Assembly (NCBI GenBank): GCA_020444075.1
Contig: JAHLLR010000017.1
Span: 1-64,000, forward strand
Length of the DNA stretch: 64,000 nt
Reading direction: 5' to 3'
DNA from: Deltaproteobacteria bacterium
GTDB taxonomy: Bacteria; Desulfobacterota; Desulfobacteria; Desulfobacterales; Desulfosarcinaceae
A program made the position numbers and the translations under genes. Position 1 is the first letter of the stretch. Every line of letters begins with the position of its first letter. Positions 51,880-61,684 of the stretch are shown one piece after another. Below the pieces are notes generated by a model, which saw nothing but the letters and a program-made list of their open reading frames with translations, was not told the origin of the DNA and searched no databases.

Positions 51880-52494
51880 CCCGCCTTCCGGTCTACCTTC
51901 AGCAGTGATGCATAACCCTGTCGTTTTGCACGTGAGGGGAAAACGCAATCACGCAAGGAACGGTTACGCTTTTTTCGGTCAAGTCAGCCACGAGATATAC
52001 ATGCCGTGGCTATGATCCTTTGGGGAATGCTGATGCCTGTTGAGTCTGGAACAGATGCCCGGATCGTGGAGCCCCATTCGCCGGAAAAGGCGAACGGCCC
52101 AATGGGGGCGCAACATTCAAGATCCTTCATAGCTGTCAATTCCTCCGGGTCGGCATTCCACCTTTCCGGTCAACCATTCATGTTTTCAAAATGCCCCTTT
52201 CACATCAGAAACGCCACTACCACGTGCCATAACTACCCGGAAGAAAAGCTTAACCCTGATCTGCTTCCCCAAACAGGCAATGGCTTTCGCCGACGGTCTG
52301 TGATATGTAAAAAGCGCACAGACAAAGTGATTGCCGGCACTTAATCGCGGCAATATCTCCCAGGAAATATTTTTGTTGCTGTTTTAACCGAGTTTGTTTT
52401 ACCTTTTAGGGCCATAAGGAATTCCTTCGGTCGTATGGCCAATGTATGCAGGTATTTATAAGCCTTGGCGACTTCAATCAGATGGAGATGAAGA
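51880..52494. other. 615-base intergenic region with structured segments
   Basis: No gene is supported; a plus-strand frame at 52006-52344 looks non-coding in composition and lacks a ribosome site. Two structured pieces stand out. At 52071-52109, GCCCCA pairs with TGGGGGC (one bulged G), and inside it TTCGCC (52077-52082) pairs with GGCGAA (52089-52094) over GGAAAA. At 52410-52440, GGCCATA pairs with TATGGCC around a loop holding the palindrome AGGAATTCCT. The second lies 55 bases before the next gene and may be part of its leader. No known riboswitch motif was found. Confidence 0.5.
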
Positions 52495-53913
52495 ATGAAG
52501 GACAGCAGATTCTTATCCGCTGACATCGATCCTACCAGAGACACCAATGTGAACAACCTGAAGGAACAGGCACTGGAGCTGATTCATCAGGAGTTGACTG
52601 AGGATCGGAAACTACACGATGATGCGGCAGTCGCCATTTTGAACGACTATGATGGTATGGGGGCAATAACTTTTTTGAAACAGCTGCACACCTACAGTCT
52701 GATCCTGAATGCCTTGAAAGATAAGGTTGTCTTCCCAAAGATGGTGAATCTTCTGGCGAACATCTTGCGGGCAGGAATTTACAAGGTTGATGGCGAGGCG
52801 CTGGACGCTGTTTCCGTGCGACGGGATGCCATACAGGTAAATATCGATGGCAAGTCAACCATGATCGGCAGCGTAAATGGTGAACTTCTGACGATCCTGT
52901 CTCTGGGGAAAGAGAGCCGTGAAACCGAACGGCAGTTGATGGTTATCGATCGGCTGGTCAAGCGACGCAATGATGTAAACCTTCAGGCCGTCTCCCATGC
53001 CTTTAAGATCCCTCTGCATGACACAGAAAAAATAACCCTGCTGATTCAAAAGCTGTTTGATGGGAAGGGTAACTTCATCCGTAAAACATTCGAGCCGATG
53101 ATCGATGAATTGGCGAGGCACGGCAACCATGCCTTCGAATTGTTATGGTGTTATTTCAAGGCGCTGAAAGGCCGTGCCAATCGGGTTTCCTTCCTCAATG
53201 CCCTGCAGCATCTGATCAGCCGCATCAAGCGGCCCAAACATGCGCTGCGTTTTTTGCTGGCCGATTTCTGCCGGCATCCCGACAGGGTGGAACCCTCGGA
53301 CCGGAATGCAATCATGCTGGCCAACATCCTGCTCAGGACATACAACAAGGAGCTTGATGTCGATATCGAAATGACGCCCGAGGAGGTCCTTAATGTCCGC
53401 AACGGGTTGGAAATGGACGTGGTACACTATGCACAGTTTCGGATCGATTCGGTGGAGTACCGGTTCTCCAGCAAGGTGGTTACGATCCATGAAAAAATGG
53501 TAGCGCTTCTGAACGCAACCACACCTGGAAAACAGACCCCTTCCGTCCGCCACCTGCTGTTTCTTGAACGAGAGATCTTCATCTTTCTTTCCCTGCTGTC
53601 GGGCAAGACGGCTCACCTGATCCTGATTTCGGCCTTGAACGAGTACGGCGATCCGAAAGCGGGAATTTATCGCAACCTAAAAGCGGCAACCTACCTGCCT
53701 GTATTTCTGCAGCACCTGAAAATCATTGTCCGGGGCGTTGGACGGGTGGGGACGCGGGATGATGTTGGCCTGCTCAGGCAAATCAACGAATACGGCTTTC
53801 AGTTGTCCGAACTCAGCGGTACTCAGGAGAACCAACGATCCGTGGTCCGAACCATGGAGTGGATCGAAAATGTTATCCGGAGCATCACCACTGCCAACTG
53901 GCATTCAGTATAA
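52495..53913 (+). CDS. Large helical protein of unknown function, beside PilB-like gene
   Basis: A 472-residue soluble protein without signal peptide or membrane helix. It is largely alpha-helical, with HEAT-like stretches (HAFELLWCYFKALKGRANRVSFLNAL, HLILISALNEYGDPKAGIYRNLKAA). Near residues 100-135 a beta-like segment reads VSVRRDAIQVNIDGKSTMIG. I recognise no domain. It ends 18 bases before the GTG of the PilB/GspE-like ATPase, so the two are almost certainly co-expressed, and it may be a regulator or partner of that ATPase. A structured intergenic leader precedes it. Confidence 0.75.
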   Translation: MKDSRFLSADIDPTRDTNVNNLKEQALELIHQELTEDRKLHDDAAVAILNDYDGMGAITFLKQLHTYSLILNALKDKVVFPKMVNLLANILRAGIYKVDGEALDAVSVRRDAIQVNIDGKSTMIGSVNGELLTILSLGKESRETERQLMVIDRLVKRRNDVNLQAVSHAFKIPLHDTEKITLLIQKLFDGKGNFIRKTFEPMIDELARHGNHAFELLWCYFKALKGRANRVSFLNALQHLISRIKRPKHALRFLLADFCRHPDRVEPSDRNAIMLANILLRTYNKELDVDIEMTPEEVLNVRNGLEMDVVHYAQFRIDSVEYRFSSKVVTIHEKMVALLNATTPGKQTPSVRHLLFLEREIFIFLSLLSGKTAHLILISALNEYGDPKAGIYRNLKAATYLPVFLQHLKIIVRGVGRVGTRDDVGLLRQINEYGFQLSELSGTQENQRSVVRTMEWIENVIRSITTANWHSV

Positions 53914-53931
53914 GTGCTGGGGGATATTCAC

Positions 53932-55746
53932 GTGAGCGATCAGCTGTCGGAGAAACGCCTCCTTTCTGCCCTTGAAAAAAAAGGCTTGATATCATTTAAG
54001 CAGGCACGGGACCTTTACGGCAACCGTTTTGAACTGATCAAACAGTTCGAGCGGCGCCGCGTCAACCAAGGCGAGGCCGCCGCAAATGAGAATCGGGACA
54101 AGCCGTTTGTTTTTATCGATGCTATTGTGGCCCTGAACCTGAAGCGCAAGGACGACCCGTCCAAAATACTGGATGAAGATACCATTTTTCATACCCTTGC
54201 AGAAAGCTGGGGGATTCCTTTTGTCAAGGTCGATCCTCTGAAGCTTGACCTGAATGTCGTCACCACCACCATCCCCATCTCCTTTGCTAAAAACCACCTG
54301 GTTTTGCCCGTGGAGGTCAGCCAGGGAAAACTAACCGTAGCCACACCGAATCCGTTTAACGTCGAAGTATTTGAGGATATCACCCGCGCCTGCCAGATGC
54401 AGGTCCACGTCGTGGTGAGTTCCCGCTCGGACATCATCAAGTTGATCGAAGAGTTTTTTGGCTTCAAGCGATCCATCGCGGCAGCCGAACATCAGTTTTC
54501 CGGACCCGTTGTGGACCTGGGCAATCTGGAGCGATATACCCAACTTAAGACCGCAGACGAACTGCCGCCCACCGACCACCACGTGGTCAATGCCGTCAAC
54601 CACCTGTTTATTTATGCATTCGACCAGAAGGCCAGCGACATTCATATCGAACCCAAGCGGGAGGTCAGCCTGGTCAGAATGCGGATTGACGGAGTTTTGC
54701 ACACGGTTTATAAGCTGCCCAAAAATGTCCATTCGGCAATCATCAGTCGGATCAAGAACCTGGCCGGGTTGGACATGGCCGAGAAGCGACGGCCGCAGGA
54801 TGGTCGCATCAAGACCGGCAAGAAAGATGTGGAAGTGGAGATTCGTGTCTCCACCGTTCCCGTGGCCTTCGGCGAGAAGGTGGTCATGCGGATTATGGAC
54901 CCGGATATATTGTTCCAGGATCTCGAATGCCTGGGTTTTTCATCGGTGGATATGCAAAAGTACAACCAGATCATTTCCCATCCCCACGGTCTGGTTCTGG
55001 TTTGCGGTCCCACGGGCAGCGGGAAATCCACCACACTGTACTCCACACTCAGGAAAATCAGCACCACGAAGGTCAATGTTACTACTGTTGAAGATCCCAT
55101 TGAAATGGTGCATGAAGATTTCAATCAGATTGCCGTCAGGCCCCAGGTGGGAATTACCTTCGGGTCGATTATGCGCAACATTCTCAGGCAGGATCCCGAT
55201 ATTATCATGATTGGAGAACTCAGGGATCTGGAAACGGCGGAAAACGCCATCCAGGCGGCGCTCACCGGACATCTGGTGATGTCGACCCTGCACACCAACG
55301 ATGCCCCGTCATCGATTGTCCGGATGATGGATCTGGGGGTTCCTTCCTTCCTGATCCAGGCGACGCTCAGAGGTATTCTTTCTCAGCGGCTGGTTCGAAA
55401 AATCTGCAATGCCTGCAAGGCGCCCATTGAAATAGACGCGGCCAAACTCCTGGCACTGGGGCTGGAAACCGGAAAGTCGGGTATCCTCTCTCTATTTCAT
55501 GGCAAAGGGTGCCAGAAATGCAGGGGGACCGGTTATCAGGGGAGAACCACCATCCATGAAGTGCTTCCGTATTCCGATGCCATCAAAGCCCAGACCGTAC
55601 CGGACGCAGATCTGGCTGCTCTGACAGAAACGGCGCGGGCAGAGGGCATGTCTTCCCTGCGCGAGAGCGCCGTTGAGAAACTGATGGAGGGCATCACCAC
55701 CTATCAGGAAGTACTTCGCGTCACCTCCAGCAGCGATTTTGACTGA
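53932..55746 (+). CDS. PilB/GspE-type secretion or pilus assembly ATPase
   Basis: A 604-residue hexameric ATPase of the type II secretion/type IV pilus class. The amino-terminal T2SSE_N domain (DEDTIFHTLAESWGIPFVKVD, NHLVLPVEVSQGKLTVATPNP) is followed by the motor: ASDIHIEPK, Walker A CGPTGSGKSTTLYSTL, Asp box TTVEDPIEM, Walker B IIMIGELRDLETAE, His box GHLVMSTLHTNDAP, and the zinc tetracysteine loop CNAC then CQKCRGTGYQGR. All catalytic motifs are intact. No pilin, PilC or secretin gene is nearby, so it is an orphan here. GTG at 53932 with GGGGGAT upstream is the likely start. It forms a pair with the unknown 472-residue protein. Confidence 0.9.
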   Translation: MSDQLSEKRLLSALEKKGLISFKQARDLYGNRFELIKQFERRRVNQGEAAANENRDKPFVFIDAIVALNLKRKDDPSKILDEDTIFHTLAESWGIPFVKVDPLKLDLNVVTTTIPISFAKNHLVLPVEVSQGKLTVATPNPFNVEVFEDITRACQMQVHVVVSSRSDIIKLIEEFFGFKRSIAAAEHQFSGPVVDLGNLERYTQLKTADELPPTDHHVVNAVNHLFIYAFDQKASDIHIEPKREVSLVRMRIDGVLHTVYKLPKNVHSAIISRIKNLAGLDMAEKRRPQDGRIKTGKKDVEVEIRVSTVPVAFGEKVVMRIMDPDILFQDLECLGFSSVDMQKYNQIISHPHGLVLVCGPTGSGKSTTLYSTLRKISTTKVNVTTVEDPIEMVHEDFNQIAVRPQVGITFGSIMRNILRQDPDIIMIGELRDLETAENAIQAALTGHLVMSTLHTNDAPSSIVRMMDLGVPSFLIQATLRGILSQRLVRKICNACKAPIEIDAAKLLALGLETGKSGILSLFHGKGCQKCRGTGYQGRTTIHEVLPYSDAIKAQTVPDADLAALTETARAEGMSSLRESAVEKLMEGITTYQEVLRVTSSSDFD

Positions 55747-55771
55747 CGATCAAGCAGGCACATAAAACGAA

Positions 55772-55797
55772 ACGCCTGCCCCGGAGAGGGCAGGCGT
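55772..55797. terminator. Shared terminator between convergent genes
   Basis: ACGCCTGCCC (55772-55781) pairs perfectly with GGGCAGGCGT (55788-55797) over a 6-base loop. It lies 26 bases past the ATPase stop and 30 bases past the stop of the convergent LysM gene. T-rich sequence follows on the minus strand (GTTTCGTTTTATG), less on the plus strand; it probably serves both. Confidence 0.75.
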
Positions 55798-55826
55798 CAT
55801 CTTGCGGCATTTCAGGTTGTCTGTTT

Positions 55827-56882
55827 CTAATTGATCGGCGTTCTGAACCGTTCTCCCGGAAAGATGGCTTTTGCGGCACTGGTAATAATCACCGTAGATG
55901 TGGTCTGCTCTGTATGCAGGACGAGAAGGGTGCCAAAGTCAACGGGAGGCAGGCTTTTTGCGCTGATCACATTTTTTTCCAGGACCATTTTCTGTTTACT
56001 GTAAATGCTGTATTGCTGGCCGACCTGGATGTTGTCAGCGCGACCCTTATCGATAAAAGCCAGCGTATAATCACCGGTCAATTCTGTATGATCCTCAGAG
56101 ACGATGATTTGTCCATCGATACCGGGGATGCTCGGTTTCAGCTCAATTTTGGGATGCCGCTGGCTGAACGGCATCAGCAGATCGTCTACCCGGATGGGTC
56201 GAAATGACTTCAAAACCTTTGCAAGGACCATATCCGGCTCTTTTTTAGTCACTTCCACGATGCCCAGAATATAGTGCTGGGTTCCAATGGTTTCTGTTGA
56301 ATCCCGTTCATCCGTCGGTTTCATATACCTGAAAACAGTGTGCCGGCTTCCGGGAATGAGAATTCCTTCTGCAGTTTGGTCTGCAGGTCGAATGTAAACC
56401 GTATCCCCCTCACTGATCAGGGTTTTTCTTCCTTCGACCTCAAAAATAGTACCCGAGGGCGGTACGGGGGGTTTCCTGATAAATCCGACACGGTCCATGG
56501 ATGTGTATACGAAAAAGGGTGCAGCCGTTTTTTCGCCCTCGGCGGGTTTTACAGGCGCAACGGCTACCGGCTGGATAGCATCGGTTGGTGTAATGGCCTG
56601 AGAACCTGACTTTTTGTAAAGGCGGATCCGTTCACCGGGGAAGATCCAGTGAGGATTGGTAATCTGATCGTTTCCTTCCCACAGTTCCGGCCACAGCCAG
56701 GGAGAATCGTTAAAGTGCTTTGACAGATCCCAGAGGGTATCACCTTTCTGGATGGTGTAATAAAACCCTGTCTCGCTTTCGACCACATCAATTTTGTCCG
56801 CTGCTGGTGAAAGCCTTGAAAAGAGCAGGGACAGGAGCAGAAAAACGGAAAAAAGAACGGTTGAATTCATTCTGCAATTCAT
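55827..56882 (-). CDS. LysM-domain exported protein
   Basis: A 351-residue protein with a signal peptide (STVLFSVFLLLSLLFSRLSPAA) and an amino-terminal LysM domain (YYTIQKGDTLWDLSKHFNDSPWLWPELWEGNDQI then IFPGERIRLY). The remainder (about 230 residues) is beta-rich with short SH3-like repeats (EGDTVYIRPADQTAEG, RADNIQVGQQYSIY), likely binding cell wall or polysaccharide. This layout is common in Desulfobacterota, but its task is not defined. The second ATG (56882) has TGAGGT ahead and is preferred to the ATG at 56894. Confidence 0.85.
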   Translation of the reverse strand: MNCRMNSTVLFSVFLLLSLLFSRLSPAADKIDVVESETGFYYTIQKGDTLWDLSKHFNDSPWLWPELWEGNDQITNPHWIFPGERIRLYKKSGSQAITPTDAIQPVAVAPVKPAEGEKTAAPFFVYTSMDRVGFIRKPPVPPSGTIFEVEGRKTLISEGDTVYIRPADQTAEGILIPGSRHTVFRYMKPTDERDSTETIGTQHYILGIVEVTKKEPDMVLAKVLKSFRPIRVDDLLMPFSQRHPKIELKPSIPGIDGQIIVSEDHTELTGDYTLAFIDKGRADNIQVGQQYSIYSKQKMVLEKNVISAKSLPPVDFGTLLVLHTEQTTSTVIITSAAKAIFPGERFRTPIN

Positions 56883-56995
56883 CAGATACCTCATCTTTTG
56901 GGTGTCATAGATGTATCTATTGCAACTTTTATATTGATTTCAGTAACCTGATTAATGGCGTGTTGTCAAGAGTTTACATGGCAACGGAGGAAAAC

Positions 56996-57031
56996 AAAAG
57001 CCCCCGCATGATCAACCATGCGGAGGCTTTT
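56996..57031 (-). terminator. Terminator of groES-groEL
   Basis: On the minus strand AAAAGCCTCCGCATG (57031-57017) pairs with CATGCGGGGGCTTTT (57010-56996) over a 6-base loop, with one mismatch, and the distal arm ends in T residues. It lies about 34 bases after the groEL stop. Confidence 0.9.
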
Positions 57032-57064
57032 CCATTTGTTCAGGTTGTGACGCAGGGCGATTGG

Positions 57065-58729
<1,665 letters not shown>

Positions 58730-58765
58730 TCATAACCTCCATGTCTAACGTTAGTGGAATATTCG

Positions 58766-59053
58766 TTACTCAATGACGCCGAGCACGTCGTCTTCACGCA
58801 TGATCAGATACTCTTCACCGTCGATTTTAACCTCAGTGCCGGAGTACTTTCCGAACAGAATCCGGTTGCCGACCTTGATCTCCAGTGCCACACGCTTGCC
58901 GTCATCACCTACTTTGCCATTTCCCACAGCTTTGACTTTTCCCTCAGCCGGTTTTTCCTTGGCGGTGTCCGGGATGATAATGCCACCTTTGGTTGTGGTC
59001 TCTTCTTCTACGCGCTGCACCAGAATTCGATCCTGCAATGGTCTGAGTTTCAT
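58766..59053 (-). CDS. groES: Co-chaperonin GroES
   Basis: A 95-residue lid subunit of the GroEL cage. It opens [18 protein letters not shown], carries the mobile loop [16 protein letters not shown] that grips GroEL, then [10 protein letters not shown], and [36 protein letters not shown]. The frame is open 14 codons further upstream, but the ATG at 59053 behind AAGGAGAG matches the family. No CIRCE element lies upstream; a different inverted repeat is found at 59131-59149. Confidence 0.98.
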   Translation of the reverse strand: MKLRPLQDRILVQRVEEETTTKGGIIIPDTAKEKPAEGKVKAVGNGKVGDDGKRVALEIKVGNRILFGKYSGTEVKIDGEEYLIMREDDVLGVIE

Positions 59054-59130
59054 TTTTCCTTCTCTCCTTTTTTGATTAGAACTTGTGTTGAACACCTAAA
59101 AAAAGCAAAGCCTCATCACTATCTTAAAAT

Positions 59131-59149
59131 AGGTCAGTCTATATGACCT
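59131..59149 (-). promoter_or_regulatory. Inverted repeat upstream of groES
   Basis: AGGTCA (59131-59136), seven bases, then TGACCT (59144-59149): a perfect 6-7-6 inverted repeat 78 bases upstream of the groES start codon, with TATAGA (a -10-like box on the minus strand) inside the spacer. It could bind a repressor that controls heat-shock expression. I could not place a clear -35 box. Confidence 0.45.
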
Positions 59150-59350
59150 GACTTTTAACAAATGTCATCGCATCTGCTGATTATTTTTCAGGAAAACGAA
59201 AGATTTAATAATCTAATCACACGTCATGATTTGTAAAGAGTGGATGTTATTTTTTATAGCGGGAACCACAAGTCTCTCATTTTTGCACGGTCGCTTTAAC
59301 CATCATCGTTATTGGATGGCACCGAACGGGTTGCCTCCGGATCCAGACAA

Positions 59351-59635
59351 TCAATCATCGGCTTTCGTTGTTTTGGCGTCTGAACCGCCGTCATTGCTTT
59401 TTTTATCGGCGACCGTTTTTGATTCCGGATTTTTGCCATTGGCTGCAGTCGCTGACTTTTTGGAATAATCCGTTACATACCAACCCGTTCCTTTAAGGTG
59501 AAAGCTACTCTGTGAAATCAGTTTGTTCAACTTTCCCGAGCAATGTCTGCAAGCGGTTAACGGGGCGTCTGAAAATTTCTGGATCGCCTCTTCGATTTCT
59601 CCGCACTCCGTACATTGGTATTCGTAGAGCGGCAT
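59351..59635 (-). CDS. FmdB-family zinc-ribbon protein
   Basis: A 94-residue FmdB/CxxC_CxxC_SSSS protein. The zinc ribbon reads MPLYEYQCTECGEIEEAIQKF then ACRHCSGKLNKLISQSSFHLKGTGWY. The last 35 residues are a charged Lys/Asp/Ser tail (KKSATAANGKNPESKTVADK), probably disordered. The ribbon is complete and normal; its role is poorly known in all bacteria. It is a second FmdB-like gene in this window (the other is at 11620) and lies upstream of groES in the same direction. Confidence 0.88.
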   Translation of the reverse strand: MPLYEYQCTECGEIEEAIQKFSDAPLTACRHCSGKLNKLISQSSFHLKGTGWYVTDYSKKSATAANGKNPESKTVADKKSNDGGSDAKTTKADD

Positions 59636-59751
59636 GGTTTAATCTCCCCCTGTAACATAGTGCAAAAATTAAATAAAATTGGGTATTACATCGAATTGAC
59701 AGGACTAATATATGTCACTTTTCGTGCTTGTCAAGAAGATGCAGATGAAAA

Positions 59752-60303
59752 TCAGGGGATGTTTTTCAGCCCGTCGAAGGGGGTGCGCCAGGTACCGTAA
59801 AAATCGAGTACAGCACCCAGCCCATGGGCCTTCACAGGATCGAGAATGTCGTGGGTAATGCCGTGTACTCGACGCTCTTCGACGAGTTTTTCCATATCGC
59901 TGGCATTAAAATTTTGTAGAAAACGGCTGAAACGAACGATATGGACCAGCTCATGGGTGACTACATACAGGGCAAACGGGGAGAGTGCGATTTCCGGACG
60001 TTCCCTGAGGACTTCAAGGATGGCATGATCCTGGATACAGATTTTATAGAAATCATATGTGCTGGATCCTAAAACCCCATTTTTCAGTTTGCCTTCGTAT
60101 CGAATGATTTGGGCAAAGGGACCGTTGACGATCTCATCCTCGGCCAGATCGGCAAGGGTTTTGACATCAAATTTAGGGCGCAGCCACTGGTTTGACGACA
60201 TTTTATAGTGGTTGCTGACCAACTCTTCGGCCATGGCCACTGCATTGTTGACAATCGTCAATTCATCGTCCCTGAATGTGGGCATGACACTCTTTTTTTC
60301 CAT
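59752..60303 (-). CDS. Uncharacterised protein with HExxH zincin-like motif
   Basis: A 183-residue cytosolic protein. Around residue 117 it carries VVTHELVHIVRF, the HExxH pattern of zinc metallopeptidases; a downstream region VEERRVHGITHDILDPV supplies extra Glu/His that could complete a metal site. The amino half is helical (DDELTIVNNAVAMAEELV) and contains DEIVNGPFAQIIRYEGKLKN. The protein looks like a conserved family restricted to Desulfobacterota-like bacteria, though I cannot check. It might be a protease or a metal-binding relic. Confidence 0.7.
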   Translation of the reverse strand: MEKKSVMPTFRDDELTIVNNAVAMAEELVSNHYKMSSNQWLRPKFDVKTLADLAEDEIVNGPFAQIIRYEGKLKNGVLGSSTYDFYKICIQDHAILEVLRERPEIALSPFALYVVTHELVHIVRFSRFLQNFNASDMEKLVEERRVHGITHDILDPVKAHGLGAVLDFYGTWRTPFDGLKNIP

Positions 60304-60525
60304 GAAATTCCTGTAGCATACCCCTTTTCAAGGATCAATGGCTTAATCAGATGGGGAGATCGCAGAAAAAGACGGTTTCGTCCATGATTCTGTGACGTCG
60401 GAATTCCTATCCCTTACTATTGGGGTTGATCCTCGATGGAAATCAAAAAATTATGGACAAGAAAAGTGCGATGGTATAAAAGAACGGGTTTATCCAGATA
60501 CTTTAATATGAATGGGGGTGATCAG

Positions 60526-60624
60526 TTGGGCAGCGTGATCAAGAAAAGAAGAAAAAAGATGCGCAAGCATAAGCACCGAAAGCTGTTGGCCCGCACGCGG
60601 CATCAGAGAAGAAAGGGTAAATAA
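60526..60624 (+). CDS. Tiny basic AURKAIP1/COX24-type protein
   Basis: A 32-residue, extremely basic protein, GSVIKKRRKKMRKHKHRKLL then ARTRHQRRKGK. It matches the AURKAIP1/COX24 domain, whose mitochondrial members are small-subunit ribosomal proteins (mS38); similar tiny bacterial proteins are thought to sit on the ribosome. The start is taken as TTG at 60526 with GGGGGTGAT just before it, since family members begin at this Gly-Ser-Val; an upstream ATG (60436) would give 62 residues. It is easily missed because of the size and the TTG. Confidence 0.75.
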   Translation: MGSVIKKRRKKMRKHKHRKLLARTRHQRRKGK

Positions 60625-60660
60625 TGATACCTTCGCACTTCTGTGATGGACACCAATAAA

Positions 60661-60698
60661 AAAGCACCGACACAACGCGCGTCGGTGCTTTTGTTTCC
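60661..60698. terminator. Bidirectional terminator
   Basis: AAAGCACCGAC (60661-60671) pairs perfectly with GTCGGTGCTTT (60681-60691) over a 9-base loop. T-rich sequence follows on the plus strand (TTGTTTCCTTTT), and a T-run follows on the minus strand (complement of the A-run at 60658-60663). It ends both the tiny basic gene and the hflK-hflC unit. Confidence 0.88.
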
Positions 60699-60715
60699 TT
60701 TTGATTAAATCGTCG

Positions 60716-61684
60716 CTAAGGTCTTCCCACCGTATTCCCCTCGTAACCCTTCATGTACTTGAAGATCTCAGAGTCCGTTGACAGAATAATCGAGCTGTTT
60801 TCGGAGAGCGCCTCGTTGTAGACTTCCAGCGTTTTTACGAAAGAATAAAATTCCGGGTCCAGCCCGTATGCTTCCGCATAGAGCTTCGTCGATTCCGCAT
60901 CTGCCTTGCCTTTTACCTCCTGGGCGGTTCGGTAAGCTTCCGATTCGATTCGTTTTAATTCCCGCTCTTTTTCACCCAGGATTTTCTGGGCTTCGCCTTT
61001 TCCTTCGGACCTGAATTTTTGGGCAATCTGCTTTCTTTCGGCAATCATCCGGTCGTAGACGGATTTCCTGACTTCTTCGACATAATTGACACGCTTGATC
61101 TTTACATCGACCAGTTCGATCCCGAAATTGGACAGCTTGGGCTTGGCCTGCGTCAGGATACCGGTGTCGATTTTGTCACGGCCGACAAAAACCTGAGAAA
61201 ATCGGACCGGCTTGTTCTTTTGCGCATCCTGGTCTGTCCCATCGCCCAAATCCTCGAAGGTGTCCAATTCGCGGTTGCTGTTTCGAACCGCCTCGATGAG
61301 GCGGTTCGAAGTGATGAAGTTCCTCACGGTGGGATCGATGATTTCGTCCAGCCGCTGCTGAGCCCGGCTCACGTATCCCACCGTCTTGAAGAAGAGGACG
61401 GGGTCAACTATCTTCCAGCGGGCAAAGGTATTCACCCAAATGTAGGTTTTGTCTTTGGTGGGGATCTGCCCCGGGTCTCCGTCCCATTCCTGAAGGTTGT
61501 TGGGGAAAACCAGCGCTTTTTCGATAACCGGGAGTTTGAATTTGAGTCCCGGTGTTATCACTGTCCGTTGGACCTTGTCGAAACGGGTGACCACGACCTG
61601 TTCGGTTTCATCCACGGTATACGCACAGATAAACAGCATCAATACCACTGCGCCGGCGATAGCCAGCAATAGTTTTGCTTTCAT
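60716..61684 (-). CDS. hflC: HflC, FtsH protease modulator
   Basis: A 322-residue SPFH/prohibitin-family protein with one amino-terminal membrane anchor (LLLAIAGAVVLMLFICAYTV), the SPFH domain (QVVVTRFDKVQRTVITPGLKFKLP, WVNTFARWKIVDPVLFF) and a long coiled coil (MIAERKQIAQKFRSEGKGEAQKILGEKERELKRIESEAY). With HflK it forms a large cage around FtsH in the inner membrane and tunes its proteolysis. Its start overlaps the hflK stop by four bases (ATGA). Confidence 0.95.
   Translation of the reverse strand: MKAKLLLAIAGAVVLMLFICAYTVDETEQVVVTRFDKVQRTVITPGLKFKLPVIEKALVFPNNLQEWDGDPGQIPTKDKTYIWVNTFARWKIVDPVLFFKTVGYVSRAQQRLDEIIDPTVRNFITSNRLIEAVRNSNRELDTFEDLGDGTDQDAQKNKPVRFSQVFVGRDKIDTGILTQAKPKLSNFGIELVDVKIKRVNYVEEVRKSVYDRMIAERKQIAQKFRSEGKGEAQKILGEKERELKRIESEAYRTAQEVKGKADAESTKLYAEAYGLDPEFYSFVKTLEVYNEALSENSSIILSTDSEIFKYMKGYEGNTVGRP

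Noticed and set aside
52006-52344. 112-codon open frame as a gene
   Set aside because: No ribosome site, unnatural residue composition and overlapping hairpins; it is more likely intergenic RNA or spacer.
52430-52455. Sigma-54 promoter before the 472-residue gene
   Set aside because: TGGCC...TGC resembles the -24/-12 elements, but the GG to GC spacing is one base short of the required length.
59054-59220. CIRCE heat-shock operator ahead of groES
   Set aside because: No TTAGCACTC-N9-GAGTGCTAA or close variant is present; only the different AGGTCA repeat is.
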